DNA of 36,851 bases, from NCBI GenBank assembly GCA_020054325.1, contig JAGVLG010000112.1, forward strand, positions 1 to 36,851. The letters are read 5' to 3'. Each line of letters begins with the position of its first letter. Position 1 is the first letter of the stretch. Source of the stretch: Gammaproteobacteria bacterium (lineage in GTDB: Bacteria; Pseudomonadota; Gammaproteobacteria; UBA6186; Azoamicaceae). A program made the position numbers and the translations under genes. The notes under the pieces are model-generated. The model did no database searches and was not told the DNA's origin. It worked only from the letters and a program-made list of their open reading frames with translations. Below, in pieces: positions 24,432-32,427 of this stretch.

Positions 24432-25607
24432 ATGATTATACCTAGACAAATTGAAGCGGAATTAGTTAAATCTATTGATAACTATCCAGTTACCACCATT
24501 TTAGGGCCACGCCAATCTGGCAAATCTACCCTGGTTAAAACAAAATTTCCTGCCAAGGTATATGTGAATTTGGAAATGCCAGATGACCGACGCGCTATTA
24601 TGCAAGATCCACGAGCTTTCATAGAGAGTGTACCTAATGTTGGAGTGATTATTGATGAGATCCAACGTTTCCCTGAGTTATTGTCATATATTCAGGTTTT
24701 TGTTGACGAGCATAAGAATAATGGACAATTTATTTTAACTGGTAGTCATCAAGTGGAATTGCATGAGGAGATTTCACAATCTTTAGCAGGTAGAACAAGC
24801 ATACTACGCTTATTGCCTTTGTCAATTTACGAAATTCTTAATGCGAACATAGAGTTAGATTCTGATGTAGATAATATAATGCTACGTGGTTTTTTTCCAA
24901 AATTATTCAGCACTGAGCTTGAAGCACATCGTTATTATCAAGATTACATTGCTACGTACATAGAGCGTGATGTGCGTAAGATGGTTAACGTTAAAGACTT
25001 AGGTATGTTTCAGGATTTTTTACGATTGTTAGCAGGTAGAGTTGGGCAAATCTTAAATATTGTATCATTGGGAAATGATCTTGGATTATCAAATCACACA
25101 ATTACTAATTGGATCTCTATTCTTGAAGCGTCATATATAGGATTTAGAATAAGGCCATATTTCGAAAATTTTGGTAAAAGAATAATTAAAAGTCCAAAGT
25201 TTTATTTTAGTGATGTTGGATTGTTATGTAATTTATTAGGGATAGAAAATCAAACACAATTATCAAGGGATCCTCTACGTGGCAGTATATATGAAAATAT
25301 GGTTTTACTTGAGTTAATTAAATATCGTTATAATATCGGTAAAGAACACAATATGTACTTTTATAGAGATAGCCATCAAAACGAAATTGATGTTGTATAT
25401 AAAAACTCGAGTTTATTAATTCCAATAGAAATAAAAGCAGCAAAAACATATAGTCCGCAATTTACAGATGGGATTGAGTATTTACAAAAATTAGTCTCAG
25501 AACGCGTTCCTTATGGCTATGTTATTTATTCTGGCGTAAACAGAGCGGCTGTGGGAGATTGTAGGATTATAAATTTTAAAAACAGTACCTATATATTCAA
25601 CGATTAA
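24432..25607 (+). CDS. ATP-binding protein, AAA + DUF4143 family
   Basis: Protein of 391 residues from the ATG at 24432; an earlier start at 24378 would begin inside the inverted repeat and is rejected. Walker A is GPRQSGKS at 25-32, Walker B is GVIIDE at 71-76, and a sensor-like ILTGSHQ lies at 101-107. A winged-helix-like segment follows (NDLGLSNHTITNWISILE, 215-232). The C-terminal DUF4143 region ends with EIDVVYKN and PIEIKAAK (318-338), the pattern of a PD-(D/E)xK nuclease fold. Members are widespread, often patchily distributed and of unknown function. The gene converges with hemL. Confidence 0.88.
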   Translation: MIIPRQIEAELVKSIDNYPVTTILGPRQSGKSTLVKTKFPAKVYVNLEMPDDRRAIMQDPRAFIESVPNVGVIIDEIQRFPELLSYIQVFVDEHKNNGQFILTGSHQVELHEEISQSLAGRTSILRLLPLSIYEILNANIELDSDVDNIMLRGFFPKLFSTELEAHRYYQDYIATYIERDVRKMVNVKDLGMFQDFLRLLAGRVGQILNIVSLGNDLGLSNHTITNWISILEASYIGFRIRPYFENFGKRIIKSPKFYFSDVGLLCNLLGIENQTQLSRDPLRGSIYENMVLLELIKYRYNIGKEHNMYFYRDSHQNEIDVVYKNSSLLIPIEIKAAKTYSPQFTDGIEYLQKLVSERVPYGYVIYSGVNRAAVGDCRIINFKNSTYIFND

Positions 25608-25628
25608 AACTTGTTAGTTAATCTTACA

Positions 25629-26891
25629 CTACAGCATTGCAAGACTTCTATCAAACGCTTCGGTAGTTTTCTGTAACACATTAGAATCATGCATAGTAGA
25701 TACAAATCCTGCTTCGAATGCCGATGGTGCTAAATACACACCATTATCCAGCATTGCATGAAACCAGCGCTTAAAGAGCTTTTGCTCTGGATCGTCAAGA
25801 AAAGTAATTCCAAATAAACTACCTACATGTCGCACATCCATATCAATTTTATAATTGTTTGCACAATCTTTTAGATTTGTTAACAATGTGGCTGTGCTTT
25901 GCTGTAATTGTTCATACACCCCTGACTTTTGCAACTCTTGTAACGTTGCAAAGCCTGCAGTCATTGCCACTGGATTACCCGATAAAGTACCAGCTTGGTA
26001 AACCGGCCCTAGTGGAGCTAATTGTTGCATGATTTCTCGGCGGCCGCCAAATGCGCCTACTGGCATACCACCGCCAATAATTTTTCCAAGGCAGGTTAAA
26101 TCAGCAGGAATATCGTAAAGTGCTTGCGCCCCCCCCAATGCTACACGAAATCCAGTAATAACTTCATCGAAAATTAGCACTGCTTGGTAATGATCACATA
26201 AATCACGTAAACCTTGTAAAAATCCAGGGGCTGGTAATATTACATTGTTATTTGCTGCGATGGGTTCAACAATAATTGCCGCAATATCTGCGCCGTGCTG
26301 TTCGAATATTTGTTGGCAGGCGGATAAGTCATTGTATGCGGCTACGAGTGTATTTTGTGCTATGGAGTCTGTAACACCAGCACAAGCGGCTATACCCAGT
26401 GTGAGTAAGCCGGAGCCTGCTTTGACAAGTAGTGCGTCGCTATGGCCATGATAGCAGCTGTCGAACTTTAATATTTTTGATTTTCCAGTATACCCTCTGG
26501 CTAGGCGGAGCGCACTCATTGTCGCTTCGGTACCAGAGCTCGTCATCCGCACCATTTCAATCGACGGCATGAGTTTGGTAATGGTTTCAGCCAGGGTTAC
26601 TTCTATTGGCGTAGGAGCGCCAAAGGTTAAACCTTCGTTTACAGCATCTTGAATTGCAGCAATTACTTTTGGGTTGTTATGGCCAAGAATCAGAGGTCCC
26701 CAGGATGCAACATAATCTATATATGCATTGTCATCGACATCACAGATATATGCACCAGCTCCTTTTTTAAAAAAAATAGGATCGCCACCAACAGATTTAA
26801 AGGCCCGTACTGGAGAATTTACCCCACCAGGGATCACCGCTTGAGCGCGTTGTAATAGTGCTTTTGAGTTAGCTAACAATTTTTTAGACAT
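25629..26891 (-). CDS. hemL: Glutamate-1-semialdehyde 2,1-aminomutase
   Basis: PLP enzyme that converts glutamate-1-semialdehyde to 5-aminolevulinate, the last step of the C5 route to heme precursors. The 420-residue product from the ATG at 26891 (a TTG at 26906 is possible) starts with the family's SKALLQRAQAVIPGGVNSPVRAF region. It has the conserved TSSGTEATMSALRLARG near 117-133, the cofactor-contacting FDEVITGFRV near 241-250 and the PLP lysine Lys270 in CLGKIIGGGMPVGA. It converges with the DUF4143 ATPase gene; a weak 6-bp inverted repeat (GATTAA/TTAATC, 25602-25623) lies between them. Confidence 0.97.
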   Translation of the reverse strand: MSKKLLANSKALLQRAQAVIPGGVNSPVRAFKSVGGDPIFFKKGAGAYICDVDDNAYIDYVASWGPLILGHNNPKVIAAIQDAVNEGLTFGAPTPIEVTLAETITKLMPSIEMVRMTSSGTEATMSALRLARGYTGKSKILKFDSCYHGHSDALLVKAGSGLLTLGIAACAGVTDSIAQNTLVAAYNDLSACQQIFEQHGADIAAIIVEPIAANNNVILPAPGFLQGLRDLCDHYQAVLIFDEVITGFRVALGGAQALYDIPADLTCLGKIIGGGMPVGAFGGRREIMQQLAPLGPVYQAGTLSGNPVAMTAGFATLQELQKSGVYEQLQQSTATLLTNLKDCANNYKIDMDVRHVGSLFGITFLDDPEQKLFKRWFHAMLDNGVYLAPSAFEAGFVSTMHDSNVLQKTTEAFDRSLAML

Positions 26892-26924
26892 GATATTTTC
26901 TTGCAAGGTACCCCGGGATTAAGC

Positions 26925-26953
26925 ATTATTGCTAAAAGCCCTTGTAGTTGCAA
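26925..26953 (-). promoter_or_regulatory. Possible hemL promoter
   Basis: On the minus strand TTGCAA (26953-26948) and AATAAT (26930-26925) are spaced by 17 bases. A start near 26918 would give a leader of about 27 bases before the ATG at 26891. The -10 is a moderate match. Confidence 0.35.
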
Positions 26954-26976
26954 GGTTTTACATTGCGGTTTTAAAA

Positions 26977-27005
26977 TTGATTTAGAACTAAGACTCTGTT
27001 AATAT
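26977..27005 (+). promoter_or_regulatory. Promoter of the membrane-anchored RRM gene
   Basis: TTGATT (-35, 26977-26982) and TAATAT (-10, 27000-27005) with a 17-base spacer. The predicted start near 27012 leaves about 40 bases to the ATG at 27052. It is divergent from the proposed hemL promoter, whose -35 ends 23 bases away. Confidence 0.5.
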
Positions 27006-27051
27006 TGCTGCTTATTTATAGTTAAAAATTTATATATTACGGGTTTCTTGC

Positions 27052-27534
27052 ATGGATATTAATAATTTAAACATAAGCGCTGCTGATTTAAATTGGCTGA
27101 TCTGGGGTGCGGTGTTAGTAGCTTTAACGCTAATTTGGACTGGTATTAGAAGTAAACGTATGCTAATTCAAGTGCATCAGAAATTAAACAACCTAAACGT
27201 AGAAATTAAGCGTTTAAATAATTATATGGTTGCGTTACTTAACAATAACGGTATTGATATCAACGACACTGAAGATTTAGCTGAGACTAAATTATATGTG
27301 GGTAACATCGATTATGCAGCTTCTGAATCCGAATTAGCCTCGCATTTTGCAAAGTTTGGTCAGATCGACATGGTAAATATCCCTACCGATCGTTACACCG
27401 GTAGAGCGCGGGGCTTTGGTTTTGTGACATTTAAAAAATCAGCTGATGCTCTAAAAGCAATGGTACTAGACGGCAGTGAATTTAAAGGTCGTCAAATTCA
27501 GGTTAATTTTGCTCGCGAACGAGCTACTTCTTAA
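27052..27534 (+). CDS. RNA-binding protein with N-terminal membrane helix and one RRM
   Basis: Protein of 160 residues. A single hydrophobic helix lies at about 15-32 ([14 protein letters not shown]), then a charged heptad-like helix at about 37-64 that could be a coiled coil, then one RNA recognition motif at 79-156. RNP2 is LYVGNI (81-86) and RNP1 is RGFGFVTF (120-127), both intact with the aromatic residues that stack on RNA. Bacterial RRM proteins are usually soluble; the membrane anchor implies RNA binding at the cytoplasmic face of the inner membrane. The ribosome site is weak. Rubredoxin follows 19 bases downstream and is probably co-transcribed. Confidence 0.85.
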   Translation: MDINNLNISAADLNWLIWGAVLVALTLIWTGIRSKRMLIQVHQKLNNLNVEIKRLNNYMVALLNNNGIDINDTEDLAETKLYVGNIDYAASESELASHFAKFGQIDMVNIPTDRYTGRARGFGFVTFKKSADALKAMVLDGSEFKGRQIQVNFARERATS

Positions 27535-27553
27535 GATCTGCGAAGAGGGAATT

Positions 27554-27718
27554 ATGAAAAAGTATATGTGTTTATTATGTGGCCACGTTTACGATGAAGC
27601 TCAAGGTTGGCCAGATGATGGCATTGCTCCAAATACCAAGTGGGAAGATGTGCCGCCAAATTGGCGTTGTCCAGATTGTGGTGCTGTTAAGGAAGACTTT
27701 GAAATGGTAGAAGTTTAA
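27554..27718 (+). CDS. Rubredoxin
   Basis: Small iron-sulfur electron carrier of 54 residues with a single Fe bound by four cysteines in two CxxCG-type motifs: [10 protein letters not shown] at 6-15 and [12 protein letters not shown] near 39-50. The interior [10 protein letters not shown] segment is the rubredoxin signature. The ATG at 27554 has AGAGGGA directly upstream; a longer reading from 27476 would overlap the RRM gene and is rejected. The partner reductase is not obvious here. It converges with hemJ. Confidence 0.95.
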   Translation: MKKYMCLLCGHVYDEAQGWPDDGIAPNTKWEDVPPNWRCPDCGAVKEDFEMVEV

Positions 27719-27736
27719 TTTTTTATAAAGCTTAGT

Positions 27737-28177
27737 CTAAAAATGCGGCCTAACTATCACTAATACGGTAATTCCGATTAAGACCAGCACTGGAAATTCA
27801 TTTAACCAGCGATAAAAAATGTGGCTGTGGCTGTTCCGATCATATTTAAACTTTATCAATAAATAACCACAATAGACATGATATGCTATCAAAACAGCTA
27901 CTAAAAAAAGCTTCGCATGCAACCATCCAGCATTTTTATTTAATTGCCAACCATAATCATATAGCAGCCAAAAGCCTGTAATTAGTGTTAACAAAGCGCC
28001 GGGTGTCATGATACCGTAAAATAGCTTGCGCTCCATAATTTTAAAACGTTCAATGCTTATTTTGTCTGTTGCCATGGCATGGTATACAAATAACCTGGGC
28101 AGGTAAAACAGGCCAGCAAACCAAGTGACCATAAAAATTATGTGAAAGGATTTGACCCAAAGTATGCCTGATCCCAT
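27737..28177 (-). CDS. hemJ: Protoporphyrinogen oxidase HemJ
   Basis: Membrane protein of the HemJ (UPF0093) family, which oxidises protoporphyrinogen IX to protoporphyrin IX in organisms lacking HemG/HemY. The product has 146 residues from the ATG at 28177 (a GTG at 28195 is possible), matching the usual 140-150. It has four hydrophobic helices. The conserved N-terminal block WVKSFHIIFMVTWFAGLFYL with a nearby PRLFVYH contains the key histidines. Together with hemL 1 kb away it points to a complete heme route. The gene is divergent from erpA. Confidence 0.9.
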   Translation of the reverse strand: MGSGILWVKSFHIIFMVTWFAGLFYLPRLFVYHAMATDKISIERFKIMERKLFYGIMTPGALLTLITGFWLLYDYGWQLNKNAGWLHAKLFLVAVLIAYHVYCGYLLIKFKYDRNSHSHIFYRWLNEFPVLVLIGITVLVIVRPHF

Positions 28178-28245
28178 TGAATTTCTTAACCTCACGATGC
28201 ATAATTAGATTTGTTAACTTAATATGAATGCGTGTATTTGTAAAT

Positions 28246-28578
28246 ATGAATAATAATAATTCGATAAACTTTACTGCAGCAGCAGCGAACCAGGTTTTTG
28301 AGCTTACCGAGGGTAAATCAGATTTGCGTTTGCGTTTATATATAGTCGGTGGTGGTTGCGCCGGCTTTCAGTATGGCTTTAAATTCGATGAAGTTGTTAA
28401 TCCAGATGATTTGATAATTGAACAGGATAAAGCAGCGTTAATAATTGATTCAATGAGCTTACAATATTTAGCCGGGTCTACGGTAGATTACGTAAATAAT
28501 CTAAATGGTTCCCATTTCGTAGTTAGTAACCCCAATGCCAATACAACCTGTGGGTGTGGTTCTTCGTTTTCAGTCTAA
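28246..28578 (+). CDS. erpA: Iron-sulfur cluster insertion protein ErpA
   Basis: A-type carrier that passes 4Fe-4S clusters to apo-proteins, including those of isoprenoid synthesis. The product is 110 residues from the ATG at 28246, almost the length of E. coli ErpA (114). Cluster ligands are the Cys in [11 protein letters not shown] and the pair in TTCGCGSSF at the C-terminus. The [20 protein letters not shown] stretch matches ErpA more closely than IscA or SufA. An ATG at 28228 would add six residues. The gene is divergent from hemJ with a spacer of 68 bases. Confidence 0.94.
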   Translation: MNNNNSINFTAAAANQVFELTEGKSDLRLRLYIVGGGCAGFQYGFKFDEVVNPDDLIIEQDKAALIIDSMSLQYLAGSTVDYVNNLNGSHFVVSNPNANTTCGCGSSFSV

Positions 28579-28607
28579 GGCCAAAAGATTTCATTATATT
28601 CTGTGAG

Positions 28608-28636
28608 TTGTGCTTACATATTGATAATAGTATGAT
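28608..28636 (+). promoter_or_regulatory. Promoter of the porin-like gene cluster
   Basis: TTGTGC (-35, 28608-28613) and TATGAT (-10, 28631-28636) with a 17-base spacer. The predicted start near 28643 is about 32 bases before the ATG at 28675. Confidence 0.45.
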
Positions 28637-28674
28637 CGAGCAGTCTATCGTTTATCTTTTACCAACGGATCGGT

Positions 28675-30039
28675 ATGTTGCAAGTATTTACCAGGATGTT
28701 AAATCAATATTCTAAGTATTTTTTAGCAGGCTTATTGCTATTCTGCACGACCCAAATTTATGCGTTCGATATACTAATTAATGGCTTTGGTACTGTGTGT
28801 GCGAGTAAGTCCGATTTACCGAAAGAATATAACAATATTTTACCAGCATACCCATTTTTAACCCAGCTAGGAACAGTAGCGCCGTTCACTTACACTGATT
28901 TTCTACGCCCCGGTTATGTTGGTGCTGAACGACGTTGGAATTTCTTACCAAATAGCAAGTTTGGTTTACAGGTTACCTCAATATTTAGTCCTCAATACAA
29001 AGCTGTTGTACAAATAATTGGTGGCGCTGAATACATGACTAACAACAACTTTGTGGCAATGTTTGATTGGGCCTACTTGCAATATAATTATTCGAATTTA
29101 CTGGATTTTCAATTTGGTCGTTTTCCGTTACCAACATTTTATTATTCGGATTATATAAAAGTTAACCATGCCCAACCATGGGTTATGCCACCGCAAGAAG
29201 TTTATTTTCTTGTTGGCGGAGCTTTTACAAATGCAAATGGCATTAAAGCGCGTTATTCATATTACTTCAAAGATTGGACCATTGCGCCACAGGTATATTT
29301 TGGCAGTATGCAAGAAAATTTGATAATTATGAATCGTGATTTAGTTATCAAGGTTAGGGATTTGATTGGTGGAGTCTTACAAATTGAGAATGATTATTTA
29401 ACATTACGTGGCTCGGTATTACGATCAATTTATGATAGTGATCTGAACAATCCGTTGCTAGGCTTGGTAAGTATGACCAATAGGGTATCAGGTACTACTA
29501 CTCCTGAAGCAGTAAATTTTGCCAACACATTGCAAAGTCAAAATGTTCCAATTATTTATGTGGGGCTAGCGTTAGCATTTAATTTTCTTGAAGATTTTAA
29601 CTTATTAGTTGAAAGGGCTTCGATAATGTCGCGCGGCATTATTACTACCGCGCGAGAGGGTTATTATGGTGCCTTAACGTACTCGTGGCGTGATTTTGCA
29701 TTCACCTTCACCTATGGTTACTCGCGACCATTGCAAACCGAAGTTAATAAATATAATGCGGCGAATGCATTTTTTCAAACGCCACAGTATCTCAATTTTA
29801 TAGATATGGGCTCTGGTGCTGGAGCTGCAGTTGTAGAACAATTTAGATCGTATTTGGGTAGGCAAAGATCTTATATGTTGGATATTCGGTATGATGTCTT
29901 ACCATCTTTAGCATTGAAGGGGGAAGTTGAATATATTGTTCCAACACAAAAAGGTCCTGGTGTGCGTTACATATTAAACAGGGTAGCGACAGTTGAAAAT
30001 GTTTGGGTATATAGAGCATCGTTTGATTTTGTGTTCTAA
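28675..30039 (+). CDS. Outer-membrane beta-barrel (porin-like) protein
   Basis: Exported protein of 454 residues. A signal peptide spans about residues 1-31, ending at IYAF; an internal ATG at 28696 would also keep it. The mature part is rich in alternating aromatic and polar residues typical of amphipathic strands (for example AYLQYNYSNLLDFQFGRFPL and FAFTFTYGYSRP). The last residue is Phe (FDFVF), the signal recognised by the BAM complex. It is probably a porin or substrate channel; no family name can be given with certainty. It is followed 18 bases later by a small periplasmic binding-protein gene, so the three genes to 31225 likely form an operon. Confidence 0.8.
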   Translation: MLQVFTRMLNQYSKYFLAGLLLFCTTQIYAFDILINGFGTVCASKSDLPKEYNNILPAYPFLTQLGTVAPFTYTDFLRPGYVGAERRWNFLPNSKFGLQVTSIFSPQYKAVVQIIGGAEYMTNNNFVAMFDWAYLQYNYSNLLDFQFGRFPLPTFYYSDYIKVNHAQPWVMPPQEVYFLVGGAFTNANGIKARYSYYFKDWTIAPQVYFGSMQENLIIMNRDLVIKVRDLIGGVLQIENDYLTLRGSVLRSIYDSDLNNPLLGLVSMTNRVSGTTTPEAVNFANTLQSQNVPIIYVGLALAFNFLEDFNLLVERASIMSRGIITTAREGYYGALTYSWRDFAFTFTYGYSRPLQTEVNKYNAANAFFQTPQYLNFIDMGSGAGAAVVEQFRSYLGRQRSYMLDIRYDVLPSLALKGEVEYIVPTQKGPGVRYILNRVATVENVWVYRASFDFVF

Positions 30040-30057
30040 TGAAATATCAGATCGAAT

Positions 30058-30477
30058 ATGAAATCAAAATTATACGTTATTATTTTGATTATTACATTGG
30101 TAATGCCGAATATTACGTTTGCAATGACATTATATGTTGTTGTTAGCGATAATTTTAAAGGGCATAGTTTTTCAGGTGCAGAAATTAAGCGTATTTTTTT
30201 GGGAGAGGTTACAATGCTCGGCAATCAGGGTATCAATTTAATTTACCCCTCTTATTCCTCTCCAGCGATCAATACCTTAAGTCATTTTCTTGGTAAGGGC
30301 TCTGGTTCAAGAAATTTAAAATCATATTGGTCAAAGATGATTTTTACAGGTAGGGCTAATCCGCCACAAACTGCAAATAACGATGGCGAATTAAAACAAT
30401 ATCTAGCGCATGGTAATGGAATTGGTGTTGCAACTTCGGGTGCAGGAATGAATGTGGTTTACACCATCAATGGCTAA
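30058..30477 (+). CDS. Small periplasmic phosphate-binding-like (PBP-like) protein
   Basis: Protein of 139 residues with a signal peptide at about 1-22 (ending in TFA). The mature domain fits a short PstS-like fold seen next to porins and sensor genes in proteobacteria. It has an initial strand (LYVVVSDN), FSGAEIKRIFLGEV, a region with SHFLGKGSGSRNLKSYWSKMIF and a C-terminal GNGIGVATSG. Such proteins lack the full length of true PstS, and the ligand is unknown. It overlaps the next gene by eight bases (ATGGCTAA), so translation is probably coupled. Confidence 0.7.
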   Translation: MKSKLYVIILIITLVMPNITFAMTLYVVVSDNFKGHSFSGAEIKRIFLGEVTMLGNQGINLIYPSYSSPAINTLSHFLGKGSGSRNLKSYWSKMIFTGRANPPQTANNDGELKQYLAHGNGIGVATSGAGMNVVYTING

Positions 30478-31225
30478 ATACATATTTTTTTGCATATTTA
30501 TACTTTGTTCGTATTCAACTAATGTTGCTGCGACTTTGATTATTGGCACTTATAATGTGCCGCCATTTAGTATGTATGAGGATGGCGAGCAGATTGGAAT
30601 GATAACCGAAGTTGTAATGGAATTATTAAAGCAAGCTGAAATAACAGACTATAAAATAATTAACTATCCGCTTATGCGTGGCTTAATCGAATTGGAGCAA
30701 GGTAGGATCCAGATTTTTTATCCATACATCAGTGCAACTATGCCTAACATAGCAAATAATAGTTTAAAGATCCTAGGGCCAGTTTCAAAATACCGGTTAG
30801 CTATTTTTACAAGATCTGATAATCCAAGTTCGGTTACTTTTCAATCGCTAAGTAATGCTATAGTAGCGGCAGAACGAGGTGGATTGGGGCATGAATTTTT
30901 AACCAAAGCAAATGTAAAATTCGAATTAACTACTAATAAAACAAGTTGTTTGACCATGGTTATTGGTAAACGAGTTTCCTATTGTGCCATAGGAACTTTA
31001 CCAGGAATGTATTTAGCAGCATTAAATAGTATGTACAGTGAATTACGTTTTGTAGAGACTGAGTATTATTCTGATATTGATTTATTATTAGGTTCAGAAT
31101 TACAATTGCAACAAGTCGCGGCACTAGAAACAGCCTACGCTAAATTAAAAAACGAGCAGTATTTTGATAAAAAACAAAGCGAATATGAAGCGAAATTTAA
31201 AATTTTTATTGAGTCGATGCAGTAA
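30470..31225 (+). CDS. Periplasmic solute-binding protein (family 3-like)
   Basis: Protein of 251 residues from the ATG at 30470, with a signal peptide at about 1-21 (ending in VAA). An alternative ATG at 30452 would add six residues. The mature part resembles the extracellular family-3 binding domain: TLIIGTYNVPPFSMYEDGEQ near the start, GMITEVVMELLKQAEI, a central region at LAIFTRSDNP, and a lobe-crossing KLKNEQYFDKK near the C-terminus. No ABC permease or ATPase lies nearby, so it may deliver a ligand signal or serve an unlinked transporter. It is the last gene of the porin cluster. Confidence 0.7.
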   Translation: MAKYIFFCIFILCSYSTNVAATLIIGTYNVPPFSMYEDGEQIGMITEVVMELLKQAEITDYKIINYPLMRGLIELEQGRIQIFYPYISATMPNIANNSLKILGPVSKYRLAIFTRSDNPSSVTFQSLSNAIVAAERGGLGHEFLTKANVKFELTTNKTSCLTMVIGKRVSYCAIGTLPGMYLAALNSMYSELRFVETEYYSDIDLLLGSELQLQQVAALETAYAKLKNEQYFDKKQSEYEAKFKIFIESMQ

Positions 31226-31326
31226 CATAATGGCCAAGATTTGTAGACATTGTTTTGTTTCAATCCAATCACAATATCACGACTTCTAGTATGCATTAAA
31301 AGTACGTGTCGATTTGTTACCCTGCT

Positions 31327-32427
31327 TTATGGTTGGTAAATTGCACCTAGGCTTAATGGAACATTTGCACCAGTAATGCGGTTTAAATCAAGTTTTTGAT
31401 TTGTTACTCGTTGCTGTGCTAGCCATGCAAACAAGGCTGCCTCTACCCATTGCGGTTCAATTCCCAAATCGGTAGTTGTTGCAACTGTATACCCTAAACT
31501 TTGTTGTATTATATTCCGTAAGAACGCATTAAGTGCGCCGCCGCCACACAGATATACCGCACTTTTTGGCGCATGTTTTTTAACAGTTTCTGCAATGCTA
31601 ATTGCAGTTAAATGGGTAAGGGTTGTTAATATATCTTGAGGTGATGCGGAATTAGAATTAGTTGCATTTAATTTTTGTTGTAACCAAGCTAAATTAAAGT
31701 CTTCTTTACCTGAACTTTTAGGTGGTGCTATTTTGAAGTAAGGATCTTGTAAGCATTCATTTAATAAATTTGGTATTAAGCTCCCACCGCTTGCAATTAT
31801 ACCATCACGATCAAAATCTTGTTTAAAATGCATGTGAGTCCATGCATCTAATAAAAGATTACCTGGGCCAATATCAAAACCAATTACATTACTGTTTTCT
31901 AAAATTGAAATATTACTTATGCCACCAATATTAATTATGCAGCGCGCTTCTGTTTCATGCTTAAAAGCTGCATTATGAAATGCTGGTGCTAATGGTGCGC
32001 CTTGGCCGCCTGCTGCAATGTCAGCACGTCTAAAATCGGCTACGGTAGTAATGCCTGTTTTAACTGCTATTATATTTGGATCCCCGAGTTGAATGGTAAA
32101 AGGGATCTTATTATTTGGTGCATGCCATAAGGTTTGGCCATGTGAGCCAATAGCGCTAACGTCACTGCTAGGAATTTTTTGGTGCTTTAGAAAGCTTAAG
32201 ATTGCAGTGGCAAATAGATCTCCGGTCCAATGATCTAATTCACCAAGTGCAACGATATCAACTATTTTTGCATCGATAATCGCCTGGTATTTTTGTTTAT
32301 ATTCAACTGGTAATTTATTACTTAAGCCGCCAAGATATTTAGGAACATTATCTAAAAATGAATAAGCTGCTACATCAATAGCATCCATACTCGTCCCTGA
32401 TAATACTCCTAAAAATATTTGATTCAT
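31327..32427 (-). CDS. anmK: Anhydro-N-acetylmuramic acid kinase
   Basis: Cytoplasmic enzyme that hydrolyses and phosphorylates 1,6-anhydro-MurNAc released in peptidoglycan turnover, feeding it back as MurNAc-6-phosphate. The 366-residue product is the family length. It has the N-terminal GVLSGTSMDAIDVA, GSHGQTLWHAP near 94-104, the nucleotide-binding INIGGISNISIL near 167-178, FDIGPGN and the C-terminal YLCGGGALN. The start overlaps the stop of the M23 peptidase by four bases (ATGA), linking wall recycling and wall cutting in one transcript. Confidence 0.96.
   Translation of the reverse strand: MNQIFLGVLSGTSMDAIDVAAYSFLDNVPKYLGGLSNKLPVEYKQKYQAIIDAKIVDIVALGELDHWTGDLFATAILSFLKHQKIPSSDVSAIGSHGQTLWHAPNNKIPFTIQLGDPNIIAVKTGITTVADFRRADIAAGGQGAPLAPAFHNAAFKHETEARCIINIGGISNISILENSNVIGFDIGPGNLLLDAWTHMHFKQDFDRDGIIASGGSLIPNLLNECLQDPYFKIAPPKSSGKEDFNLAWLQQKLNATNSNSASPQDILTTLTHLTAISIAETVKKHAPKSAVYLCGGGALNAFLRNIIQQSLGYTVATTTDLGIEPQWVEAALFAWLAQQRVTNQKLDLNRITGANVPLSLGAIYQP

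Noticed and set aside
26911-26956. Direct repeat TTGCAAGGT upstream of hemL
   Set aside because: Only nine bases are shared, one copy overlaps the proposed -35 element, and nothing else marks it as a binding site.
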